In this document: piece after piece, positions 16,931-24,485 of the stretch
Numbering within the stretch: the stretch's first letter is position 1
Layout of the letters: each line of letters begins with the position of its first letter
Assembly (NCBI RefSeq): GCF_028736215.1
Contig: NZ_CP117883.1
Location: 4,898,001 to 4,962,000 of the forward strand
Direction: 5' to 3'
Source: Mucilaginibacter sp. KACC 22773
GTDB taxonomy: Bacteria > Bacteroidota > Bacteroidia > Sphingobacteriales > Sphingobacteriaceae
DNA: 64,000 nt
The notes under the pieces: generated by a model
What the model was told of the DNA's origin: nothing
The model's database searches: none
The model's input: the letters and a program-made list of their open reading frames with translations, nothing else
Translations under genes and position numbers: made by a program

Positions 16931-18016
16931 ATGAATCGCCTGGTACAAAAACTCGAAAAAATTGGTCGCGACCCAAAAGTTACGGCAAAGGCAGTTGGCT
17001 TACGCTATGTTTCAGATTCAACCCCAGGCTATACCCGTAAAAAAGCGGGCAAGGGCTGGAGTTATTATGATGCCGGTGGCGTGCTGGTAAAGGATAAGAA
17101 ATTGATTGCCCGTTTTGCCAAACTGGTTATCCCCCCGGCTTACACCAACGTATGGATCTCGCCTTATGAAAACAGCCACCTGCAGTTTACAGGTACCGAT
17201 GCTGCAGGACGTAAACAATACCGCTACCATGCCGGCTGGAACCAGATCCGAAATCAAAGCAAATACCACCGCCTGCAAACCTTTGCCGAACACCTGCCTG
17301 CCATACGCGCCCAGGTAGATAAAGACCTGGCCCGCCACAACCTTGATCATGAAAAAGTTGTGGCGCTGGTAGTACGCCTGATGGAACTGACCAGCATTCG
17401 CGTGGGTAATGAATCGTACAAAAAGCTTTACGGGTCGTTTGGCTTAACCACACTGCTTAACAAACATGTGGCCATTGAAGGATCAAAAATAAAGTTTGAG
17501 TTTAAAGGTAAAAAAGGTGTTTTTCATAAAGTAGCCCTGCAAAGCAGGCGCCTGGCCAACCTGGTAAAGCAATGCCGCGATATACCTGGCAAGGACCTTT
17601 TTCAGTATTATAAACCCGATGGTGAACGGTGTAGTGTCGGCTCGGGTGATATTAACGATTACCTGAAAGGCATTACCGGCGAAGATTTTACCGCCAAAGA
17701 TTTTCGCACCTGGAGTGGTAGTGTAAGCGCCCTTTACGCCTTTAAAGAGGCCGGCGAGTTTCAAAACATTACCGAATGCAAAAAGAAAATTGTAAGCGTA
17801 TTGGATGAGGTAGCCATTAACCTTGGCAACACCCGCACCGTTTGCAAAAAATACTACGTACACCCAACGGTAATAAAAAGCTACGAGGAAGGCACTATAT
17901 TTAAATACCTTGAGAAAATTGACAGCCACGAAGATGCCAAAGCTGCTGAGTTGAATATTGCCGAAAAAGCACTTTTACAACTCCTGGAAACAGAAAAACT
18001 CGCGGTAGCGAGTTGA
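16931..18016 (+). CDS. DNA topoisomerase IB (poxvirus-like)
   Basis: A 361-residue bacterial topoisomerase IB. It relaxes both positive and negative supercoils through a 3'-phosphotyrosyl intermediate. The N-domain runs to about 120 and includes WISPYENSHLQFTGTDAAGRKQYRYH. The catalytic domain has Arg in SIRVGNE (R157), Lys in the FKGKKG hairpin (about 193-196), Arg in DFRTWSGS (R259), and the nucleophilic Tyr in KKYYVHPTVI (308-309). All catalytic positions are present and the length is typical. It is monocistronic. Confidence 0.93.
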   Translation: MNRLVQKLEKIGRDPKVTAKAVGLRYVSDSTPGYTRKKAGKGWSYYDAGGVLVKDKKLIARFAKLVIPPAYTNVWISPYENSHLQFTGTDAAGRKQYRYHAGWNQIRNQSKYHRLQTFAEHLPAIRAQVDKDLARHNLDHEKVVALVVRLMELTSIRVGNESYKKLYGSFGLTTLLNKHVAIEGSKIKFEFKGKKGVFHKVALQSRRLANLVKQCRDIPGKDLFQYYKPDGERCSVGSGDINDYLKGITGEDFTAKDFRTWSGSVSALYAFKEAGEFQNITECKKKIVSVLDEVAINLGNTRTVCKKYYVHPTVIKSYEEGTIFKYLEKIDSHEDAKAAELNIAEKALLQLLETEKLAVAS

Positions 18017-18328
18017 GGGGGGATTGTCGGAATCGGAATTGCTCTCAGAATTTTAAAATCAACAGAATTAAGAAGTGTTTTACAACACGATCAACCATTC
18101 AACAAGTAACAGGGGTGATTAAGCTAACGGGGATAGTAAACTTATCAACTACTAACCATTTAACTGATCCTATTATTAACTTAATCAACCTTGTTTTTTG
18201 TAGTGGATGGTTTATTAAGTTGATTGTGTTAAGTGATTGGCTATTTTGAATGAAGATTTTGATCAGCAACAACTTAATCAACCCAATCTAACTCAATCAA
18301 CTACTCACTTAATCACCTAATCAACCAC
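18017..18328. repeat. intergenic AATCAAC/TTAATCAACC word array
   Basis: The 312-bp gap between topoisomerase and the M56 peptidase holds no gene. It contains many variants of CTTAATCAACC, ACTAACCATT, ACTCACTTAATCAC and their complements (GGTTTATTAAGTTGATTG, TTAAGTGATTGG). Copies in both orientations allow extended folding. The array runs right up to the stop codon of the M56 gene. Confidence 0.6.
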
Positions 18329-20695
18329 TCACTTTTTCTTCTTCAACTCAATAACAATCACACCTTGTTTGGCTTTTTCGCCGTATTTTTTGTCTGTGGC
18401 GGCATCGTTTTTAAGCACGCTTATATTTTTGATATCATTTTGATTTAGGTTTTTGAACTCGCCCTGGGTAACCTCTTTACCATCTACCAAAATCAGCGGG
18501 CTTGCCTTGTCGTCATTCCGGGGGCGTATCCGCAAAATTTTAGTTGCGGTAGCATTTATTCCATTTTTGCTATCAACCATAGTTACCGGATCACCATCGG
18601 CTGTCATCATCACAATGGTATCCATTGGTGTGGTACTATTTAAGGTAATGGCATTACCTTTTACCACTATGTTTTTACGAATTGGCTTGCTGTCCCATCT
18701 GGTAACCATTGTAGCGCCCGAAGCCGCAGCACTACCCGCCACCCTTTTGGTGGCCCTTACACCACTTAACCCTGTGCCTGTTACCGTAATGGGTTCAGCA
18801 TCGTCGTTATCATCCGCAGCGCCTGCAATCGAGGTGACATCATCTATCTTCAGGTTAGATTTAAGTGCCTTTGTGGATTTGGCCGATACGGTTACTTTGC
18901 TGAGGCCTTTAACCTTACCTACTACTACGGGATCGGCAGAGTTAACCGTATAAGCGTAATAAATACGTTTTGTTTTGCCGTTTGCATCCTTTAAAGTATC
19001 ACCGGCAATTTTCATATCCCTTATAAAAACTTTATCAACGCGGCCTTTTGTATGAGCGGGGCTAAAATCCATAACTGTAGCAAACCCGGCACCTGTTGTG
19101 CCCTTATATTTATCCAGCTTTTCTTTAAATTTTAAGCCCTCGGCCGAGTTTTTTGTGGTAATAAATACCAGCCCTACATTATCTGCCACTTTATCATCAA
19201 CAAGCTGTGCAGCATCGCTGTTTTTAAATACATTAACACTAAGTATATCATCGGGATTTACATTTTTGATATCTCCTTTTTTACCGTTAATGTAATACAT
19301 AACCGAGTCGTTTCCATTGATATGGATAGCAAAAGCCCGTTTGGTGGTATCGGCGTTTACCATATCTTTTAAAATAAAATTCACTTTGGCATTCACATGC
19401 TCAATAGCCCCCTTATTAACGCTGTTTATCTTAATCTTGCCTGCGGCTACCAGTTGTGCTATCTTTTCTCTCAGGGCTTTACCTGCCGCTGAGTTTTTCC
19501 TTGTCGCAAAGGCCACTGCATGGTTGCTATCGCCCACATTAAAATATTTTTTGGCGTCAGTTGCTGTAAGGTAATCTATACTTTCAGTATTATCGGCAAA
19601 GCTATTGGCATTTGATACCTGTACACCATCCAAATAAAATACAGTGCTGGTGGTATTATCATCATCAGTTTTACCTTTGGCTGTGTTTGCAGGGGTTTTA
19701 TTTTCGTCCTTACCAGGCAAAATCAATTTTATGGTGGCAGCCAGCTTATTTATGCCCACGGCATTACCTACATTATTTGATAATATGGTTATCGATTTAA
19801 AAGCATCGCTCTTTTTTACAAAATCGGCTTTTGAAATACTAAAAACCAACAATAGCCCAACTACAACAGGCACCATGAACACGTACCGGGTGAGGTTTAT
19901 TTTTGAAGATCGTTTGGCGTTCATCATGATGATACGTTTTTTAATGGTTGATAAATTGAAATGGTTTACAATGCCAGGTTGCGTGTTATTAAAACTTACC
20001 GATACCAGGCTATACTGGTAAGTTTTGCTGTCGATGCCTTTTTTAAGGATCTTTTGATCGGTTATAAATTCTATATTTTCGCGAATAGCCCTTTTCATGA
20101 GCCAAATTCCCGGGTTAAACCAATAAAAAATGCTGCTTAGTTCGGCCAGCAAAATATCGGCCGTGTGCCATTGGTTTACGTGCACCTGCTCGTGCAGTAA
20201 AATTGCCTTTAAATCGGCAGGCTCATGGTTGGCCGGGTTAACAAAGATGCTTTGCCAGAATGAGAATGGCGCAGCATCTTTATCCATCAGCCTAACCTGG
20301 TGGTTGCCAATGGTAGCAGGCTTGGAATTTTTATATAAACGGTACAACGAAAACAGCTGCACAAACAAGCGGATGGCCAGCAAGGCTGCTCCTGCCCAAA
20401 ATATAAGCTCAACATAAGCCCAGTAACCGGGCTTATCAACTGTTTTTGCCAGGGCTTGCGCGGGCGCCTGCCAGTTTATAACTACCTGCTGAACAGGCCG
20501 GGCCAATTGCTGGTGGCGCTGTATAAAATCCGACAGGTTTATTTGGGGGTAAATGCTGGCAAACAATATAGCTGCAAGCAGGTAAACGCGGTTAAGGGTA
20601 TAAAACGTAAGGTGCCTTAATACCAGGTAATAACCGGCGCAAAACAACAACAGGGCAATATTTACTTTAAGCAAAAAAACAAACAGTGCTGGCAT
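18329..20695 (-). CDS. BlaR1-like M56 metallopeptidase with TonB-plug-like repeats
   Basis: A 788-residue membrane sensor protease. The first 290 residues form the M56 domain: helices at about 5-25, 35-50, 95-115 and 271-288, with the zinc motif HEQVH (168-172) and the downstream RENIEF helix. Instead of a penicillin-binding sensor, the long extracytoplasmic part carries three modules like the plug of TonB-dependent receptors. Cues are YLDGVQV near 358, YYINGKKGDIKNVNPDDI in the middle, and LILVDGKEVTQ...ISVLKNDAATDKKYGEKAKQGVIVIELKKKK at the end. It lies 11 bp downstream of a BlaI-type repressor, the usual sensor-repressor pair, in which the protease presumably triggers repressor cleavage. 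The signal sensed is unknown. Confidence 0.87.
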   Translation of the reverse strand: MPALFVFLLKVNIALLLFCAGYYLVLRHLTFYTLNRVYLLAAILFASIYPQINLSDFIQRHQQLARPVQQVVINWQAPAQALAKTVDKPGYWAYVELIFWAGAALLAIRLFVQLFSLYRLYKNSKPATIGNHQVRLMDKDAAPFSFWQSIFVNPANHEPADLKAILLHEQVHVNQWHTADILLAELSSIFYWFNPGIWLMKRAIRENIEFITDQKILKKGIDSKTYQYSLVSVSFNNTQPGIVNHFNLSTIKKRIIMMNAKRSSKINLTRYVFMVPVVVGLLLVFSISKADFVKKSDAFKSITILSNNVGNAVGINKLAATIKLILPGKDENKTPANTAKGKTDDDNTTSTVFYLDGVQVSNANSFADNTESIDYLTATDAKKYFNVGDSNHAVAFATRKNSAAGKALREKIAQLVAAGKIKINSVNKGAIEHVNAKVNFILKDMVNADTTKRAFAIHINGNDSVMYYINGKKGDIKNVNPDDILSVNVFKNSDAAQLVDDKVADNVGLVFITTKNSAEGLKFKEKLDKYKGTTGAGFATVMDFSPAHTKGRVDKVFIRDMKIAGDTLKDANGKTKRIYYAYTVNSADPVVVGKVKGLSKVTVSAKSTKALKSNLKIDDVTSIAGAADDNDDAEPITVTGTGLSGVRATKRVAGSAAASGATMVTRWDSKPIRKNIVVKGNAITLNSTTPMDTIVMMTADGDPVTMVDSKNGINATATKILRIRPRNDDKASPLILVDGKEVTQGEFKNLNQNDIKNISVLKNDAATDKKYGEKAKQGVIVIELKKKK

Positions 20696-20706
20696 GGCTT
20701 TAGGGT

Positions 20707-21063
20707 TTATTGTTTTTCAATCAGTTTAATGATCTCTTGCAGGTCTTTGGCGCTTAGCTTTTTATCCTTAGCGAAAAAGGTAACCAGGTCTTTGTAGGAG
20801 TTTTGGAAGTAATCGTTCACAAAACCACTCATAAAACGTTTTTTGTATTCTTCCTCTTTAATGGCCGCGCTGTAGCGCAGGGAGTTGCCCATTTTTTCGC
20901 TTTGCAAAAATCCTTTTCGCTCCAGGTTTTTTATGGTTGACGCCAGCGTGGTATATGGCGGCTTGGGTTCCTCCATCTGGTCAAGAAAATCTTTTATAAA
21001 ACCCACCTCGCATTGCCATACCGCCTGCATGGCTTCTTCCTCTTGTTTTGATAATTTCTCCAT
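20707..21063 (-). CDS. BlaI/MecI/CopY-family transcriptional repressor
   Basis: A 118-residue winged-helix repressor. The N-terminal SKQEEEAMQAVWQCEVGFIKDFLDQM and YTTLASTIKNLERKGFL are the family DNA-binding helices, and the helical C-terminus forms the dimer. Residues around the N/C-domain linker could be the cleavage site for the partner M56 protease. It is the first gene of a two-gene unit with the M56 gene (11-bp gap). Its own leader carries two dyads, consistent with autoregulation. Confidence 0.92.
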   Translation of the reverse strand: MEKLSKQEEEAMQAVWQCEVGFIKDFLDQMEEPKPPYTTLASTIKNLERKGFLQSEKMGNSLRYSAAIKEEEYKKRFMSGFVNDYFQNSYKDLVTFFAKDKKLSAKDLQEIIKLIEKQ

Positions 21064-21069
21064 TGTTAA

Positions 21070-21117
21070 TTACGATTATTTCGTAAATCTACGAATAGTT
21101 CGTAAATAACAAAATTA
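21070..21117 (-). promoter_or_regulatory. candidate BlaI operators and -7 box upstream of blaI-M56
   Basis: Two dyads precede the repressor gene: TACGAA-TAG-TTCGTA (21090-21104) and TTACGA-N5-TCGTAA (21070-21086). Their centres are about 19 bp apart, roughly two helical turns. On the minus strand a TAATTTTG -7 box (21110-21117) lies just upstream, so the dyads fall around the start site and leader. This fits repression by the BlaI protein encoded next to them. The role is inferred from position and symmetry. Confidence 0.65.
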
Positions 21118-21134
21118 TTTAACAAAAATTAACA

Positions 21135-21261
21135 AAGCCTTACCCTGCCCTCTCCAAAGGAGAGGGTTCTGAAAAAAGTTAGCCCCGTGATGTTTTAACA
21201 CCATGAGGCTAATAAATATGCAAATCAAAAGTCCTCTCCTTTGGAGAGGATTTAGGTGAGG
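21135..21261. repeat. double-hairpin intergenic element (CTCTCC type)
   Basis: Two hairpins, CCCTCTCCAAAGGAGAGGG (left) and CCTCTCCTTTGGAGAGG (right), are flanked by AGCCTTACC and its near-complement GGTGAGGCT. Between them a third hairpin (TTAGCC...GGCTAA) is seen. The whole fills the gap between blaI and nuoC. It may also terminate nuoC. Its architecture resembles the elements at 24 kb and 51 kb, with different sequence. Confidence 0.6.
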
Positions 21262-21265
21262 CTCC

Positions 21266-21763
21266 CTAATCTATCTTAATTCCCTTATAATACTCGGCCG
21301 TCTTATAATCCTTACGTAACGGGAAACCATCCCAGTCATCAGGTAATAAAATGCGGCGCAGGTCGGGATGGTTGGTAAAAAAGATACCTAACAGGTCATA
21401 AGCTTCGCGTTCGTGCCAGTCGGCAGTGCGGTATATGGCGGTGATGCTTTTAAATTCGGGTAACTGGTCGCTTTCCCGGTCATGGGGCTTGCTTATCTTC
21501 AGGGTAAGCTGGGTTTTATACGGAATAGATGCAAGGTGATAAACCACGCCGTAGCGATTAGTTTCATCGTTATAATGCAGCCCGCTGATGCTCGACAAAA
21601 AATCGAAATACGTTTTGGGGTTATTACGCAGCTCCAGGCATACCCTGTCAATATCGTCGGGATTAATTAGCAAGGCAGGCTGCAGGCCGCCGGTTTCTTC
21701 GCCGGCAATAACAGCCTCGCCAAATTTTTGGATAAGTAATAATTTAATGTCGTTAAACATCAT
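21266..21763 (-). CDS. nuoC: NADH-quinone oxidoreductase subunit C
   Basis: A 165-residue 30-kDa-subunit homologue of complex I, peripheral arm. The family signature is at the C-terminus: DWHEREAYDLLGIFF, HPDLRRILLPDDW, GFPLRKDYKT. The length is typical of an unfused NuoC. Its start overlaps the pdxH stop (ATGA at 21763-21760), indicating translational coupling. It is separated from nuoA and nuoB by about 4 kb and lies on the opposite strand, which is unusual for complex I operons. Confidence 0.93.
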   Translation of the reverse strand: MMFNDIKLLLIQKFGEAVIAGEETGGLQPALLINPDDIDRVCLELRNNPKTYFDFLSSISGLHYNDETNRYGVVYHLASIPYKTQLTLKISKPHDRESDQLPEFKSITAIYRTADWHEREAYDLLGIFFTNHPDLRRILLPDDWDGFPLRKDYKTAEYYKGIKID

Positions 21764-22407
21764 GGGGCCAAACGTACTTTTTTCCAGGTTTTTTTATCGG
21801 TTTTCTTGTAAAGGATACGGTCATGCAGCCTGCTTGGCCTGCCCTGCCAAAACTCTACAAGCTGTGGCTTTAAAATGTATCCTCCCCAGTATGATGGCTT
21901 CGGAATTTCTTTGCCTTCGTATTCGGCTGTAAGCTGGGTTTGTTTATCTTCAAGCACTTTCCTGTCTTCAATTTCCTGGCTTTGCGGCGATACCAATGCA
22001 CCTATCTGGCTATCTACAGGGCGCGAGTGAAAATATCGTTCAGATTCTTCCTTGCCCAATTTCTCCAATGTACCCTCAATACGCACCTGGCGTTCCAGTT
22101 CGCCCCAAAAAAAGGTAATGGCGCCATGCGGGTTTTTGGTAATTTCTTTACCCTTGCGGCTCAGGTAATTGGTATAAAACATAAACCCCTCTTTATTAAC
22201 ACCTTTCAGCAAAACAATCCGGGCCGATGGCTTTCCGTTTGTAGTTGCCGTAGCCAGCGTCATGACGTTAGGTTCGGGCAATTTTGCGGCCAGCGCTTCG
22301 TTAAACCATTGTTCAAACTGGTTCATCGGGTCGGCCTTGGTGCTGTTTTCCAATAAAGTGGCGGCAGAATACTCCTGCCTTAAATTTTGTAGTTCCTGCT
22401 CGTTCAT
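21760..22407 (-). CDS. pdxH: pyridoxamine 5'-phosphate oxidase
   Basis: A 215-residue FMN enzyme converting pyridoxamine or pyridoxine 5'-phosphate to PLP. Features are RIVLLKGVNKEGFMFYTNYLSRKGKE (FMN site), FFWGELERQVRIEG, SRPVDSQIGALVSPQS, and the C-terminal FWQGRPSRLHDRILY. It is full length. It is the first gene of a pdxH-nuoC unit; the 4-bp overlap suggests co-translation even though the products have no obvious functional link. Confidence 0.94.
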   Translation of the reverse strand: MNEQELQNLRQEYSAATLLENSTKADPMNQFEQWFNEALAAKLPEPNVMTLATATTNGKPSARIVLLKGVNKEGFMFYTNYLSRKGKEITKNPHGAITFFWGELERQVRIEGTLEKLGKEESERYFHSRPVDSQIGALVSPQSQEIEDRKVLEDKQTQLTAEYEGKEIPKPSYWGGYILKPQLVEFWQGRPSRLHDRILYKKTDKKTWKKVRLAP

Positions 22408-22514
22408 TTATGCAAACTTACTAATTAATTAATCCGTATATATTGATATATTTTCATTTTCATAATTGAACATATTTTTACTAAGCTTGTTGTGTTATTT
22501 AAATTTAAACCTGT

Positions 22515-23078
22515 ATGTTAAGTACTATATCGGCAGCCGCCGGGCGTCTGCTTATTTCGGAACCCTTTATGATGGACCCGAACTTTAAAAGATCGGTCAT
22601 TATCCTCACAGAATTTTCTGTCGATGGCGCCATGGGCTTTATTTTAAACCATCATGGCGAATATATGCTTGGCGACGTACTGCCCGATGTATCGTACTCC
22701 GAAATGCCGGTGTATGAAGGTGGCCCCGTGGGCAAAAATACACTGCACTTTATCCATCGTGTACCCGAAAAAATTGACGGTGGTATCGAAATTGCCTCCG
22801 GCGTATATTGGGGCGGCGATTTTGAGCAAATAAAAAAGCTGGTAAGCAACTACCAGCTTAACGAAACCGAAATAAAGTTTTTTGCCGGCTACTCCGGCTG
22901 GACGCCCCAGCAACTCGACGAAGAAATTGCCGCCGACAGCTGGATAGTAACCGACAAGTTTGCCCCCGAAACCCTTTTTGAAGGCGAAGAGCACAACCTG
23001 TGGAAAGACGTGATCAAGGGCCTGGGTAATCGCTATGCACATATAGCCAACTTCCCCGAAAACCCGGCTTTGAATTAG
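22515..23078 (+). CDS. YqgE/AlgH family protein
   Basis: A 187-residue cytoplasmic protein of the UPF0301 (YqgE/AlgH) family. The N-terminus shows GRLLISEPFMMDPNFKRSVIILTEF, then GAMGFILN and VYEGGPVGKNTLHFIH. Its biochemical function is not established; AlgH was linked to alginate regulation in Pseudomonas. It is divergent from pdxH and monocistronic. Confidence 0.9.
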   Translation: MLSTISAAAGRLLISEPFMMDPNFKRSVIILTEFSVDGAMGFILNHHGEYMLGDVLPDVSYSEMPVYEGGPVGKNTLHFIHRVPEKIDGGIEIASGVYWGGDFEQIKKLVSNYQLNETEIKFFAGYSGWTPQQLDEEIAADSWIVTDKFAPETLFEGEEHNLWKDVIKGLGNRYAHIANFPENPALN

Positions 23079-23155
23079 TTTGCGGCGGGCGGTTTGCAGT
23101 TGTCAGTTGGCCAGTTGGCAGAAGCAGGCAGGGCTATATGCTCATACGCCGATAT

Positions 23156-23254
23156 CCCAATGTCATTAAGTTAAGAATCTAAAATGATTTAATGTCGAAT
23201 AATGAACAGAAGACTTCGGTGTTGGACATTCAAAATTCATTATTCGATATTATT
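23156..23254. repeat. dispersed inverted repeat, copy 2
   Basis: Contains CCAATGTCATTAAGTTAAGA at the left edge, AATGTCGAATAATGAAC, then CTTCGGTGTTGGACATT and ATTCATTATTCGATATT. These words match the repeat at 6701-6820 with the outer word inverted. It lies between the YqgE stop and the glycosyltransferase start, and its right edge adjoins the candidate TACCTTTG promoter box of the latter. Confidence 0.65.
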
Positions 23255-23280
23255 TGGACTACTGTATTACCTTTGCCTTA

Positions 23281-24162
23281 ATGAAAGTATCCGGATTTAC
23301 CTTTATCAGAAACGCGGTTAAAAACGATTATCCTATTGTTGAGGCCATCAACTCCATTTTGCCCCTTTGCGATGAGTTTATAGTAGCAGCCGGCAACTCG
23401 GATGACGGGACGCGTGAACTGATCGAGGCCATCGGATCGCCAAAAATCAAAATCATCGATACCATTTGGGACGATTCGCTGAAAGATGGCGGCCGTGTGT
23501 TTGCAGTAGAAACGGATAAGGCTTTTGCAGCCATATCGCCGGATAGCGACTGGGCATTTTATATCCAGGGCGATGAGGCGGTACACGAAAAATATCACCC
23601 CCTTATCAAAAAGGAGATGGAAGATGCGCTGAATAAGCCCAACATTGAAGGCCTGTTGTTTAAATATCTTCATTTTTACGGCTCCTATGATTACTACGGC
23701 GATTCGCGCAGGTGGTACCGCCGCGAGATCCGCCTGGTAAAAAACATCAAAGGCATACATGCTTACCGCGACGCGCAGGGTTTCCGCCTTAACGACCGGA
23801 AGATTAAAGTAAAGCTGATTGACGCGTACATTTACCACTACGGCTGGGCCAAGCCACCGCAGGGATTGAATAACAAGATCCGCAACTTCAACAAGTTTTA
23901 CCACGACGATGCCTGGATGGAGCAAAACCTGCCCGAAACTTTTGAGTTTGATTACAGCAACGCCGATAAGCTGGTGCGCTTTACAGGCACCCACCCGGCC
24001 CCCATACAAAAACGCATTACCGCTACCAACTGGAATATTGATTTTAGCACAAAAGAACTGCGCAAAGCGATGACCTTTAGGCGTAAATTTTTACAGTTTG
24101 TAGAGAAATATACCGGATGGCGGATTGGAGAGTATAGGAATTATGAGATAGTTGAAAGATAG
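23281..24162 (+). CDS. glycosyltransferase family 2-like protein
   Basis: A 293-residue protein beginning MKVSGFTFIRNAVKNDYPIVEAI, the typical N-terminus of a GT-A fold family 2-like enzyme. The nucleotide-sugar region is AAGNSDDGTREL, and the acidic DxD-like position is in IQGDEAVHE. A YRREIRLVKN segment and a basic tail follow. The family transfers sugars in surface glycan synthesis, but no cluster is present. The start at 23281 is chosen over one 27 bp upstream because the protein fits the family from this Met and a TACCTTTG box lies just before it. Confidence 0.78.
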   Translation: MKVSGFTFIRNAVKNDYPIVEAINSILPLCDEFIVAAGNSDDGTRELIEAIGSPKIKIIDTIWDDSLKDGGRVFAVETDKAFAAISPDSDWAFYIQGDEAVHEKYHPLIKKEMEDALNKPNIEGLLFKYLHFYGSYDYYGDSRRWYRREIRLVKNIKGIHAYRDAQGFRLNDRKIKVKLIDAYIYHYGWAKPPQGLNNKIRNFNKFYHDDAWMEQNLPETFEFDYSNADKLVRFTGTHPAPIQKRITATNWNIDFSTKELRKAMTFRRKFLQFVEKYTGWRIGEYRNYEIVER

Positions 24163-24485
24163 AAGGAACCTTTAAAAAGCGGCCGCCTGCGCGATTCCCC
24201 TCTTGAGAGGGGTGGAGGGGTGTGTTGTATAAGCGGACGGTTGAACGCTGGCCAACACACCCCTGCAGCCGCACAATTCCGGCGCGCCCCCTCTCGAGAG
24301 GGGAACTTTGTAAAGTTAGCCAAAAGCGAGGGATTGTGCGATTCCTTCCTTGGGGAAGGAGGAGGTAGGGGTTTCGTCAATGCTTGTTATACCCGAATAA
24401 TTCGTGGCATAGCGCATAAACCCCTCCCTGCCTTTGCACACGATTCAACCGCACCCCTCCCGTGGGGAGGGAATTAAAAAAAGAA
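24163..24485. repeat. intergenic region made of composite C/G hairpin repeats
   Basis: This 323-bp gap has no gene. Its first part (about 24188-24306) has hairpin CCCCTCTTGAGAGGGG, then GGAGGGGTGTGTTG, a spacer, the complementary CAACACACCCCTGC, and hairpin CCCCTCTCGAGAGGGG. The second part (24333-24474) is the composite element listed separately. Together they form two adjacent double-hairpin units. Confidence 0.7.
24333..24474 (+). repeat. composite double-hairpin element, copy A (142 bp)
   Basis: Order of parts: ATTGTGCGATTCCTTCC with hairpin CCTTCCTTGGGGAAGG, then GGTAGGGGTT, a variable spacer of about 55 bp, AACCCCTCCCTGCCTTTGC, a short variable part, CGCACCCCTCCCG, and the closing GGGAGGGAAT. 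The same parts occur in the same order, reverse-complemented, at 51676-51814. Confidence 0.75.

Noticed and set aside
23278..24009. Minus-strand frame of 243 codons opposite the glycosyltransferase
   Set aside because: Antisense shadow; the plus-strand gene has clear family motifs.
24163..24485. Possible CRISPR array
   Set aside because: Repeats are hairpin-like, not evenly spaced, and no cas genes are in the window.
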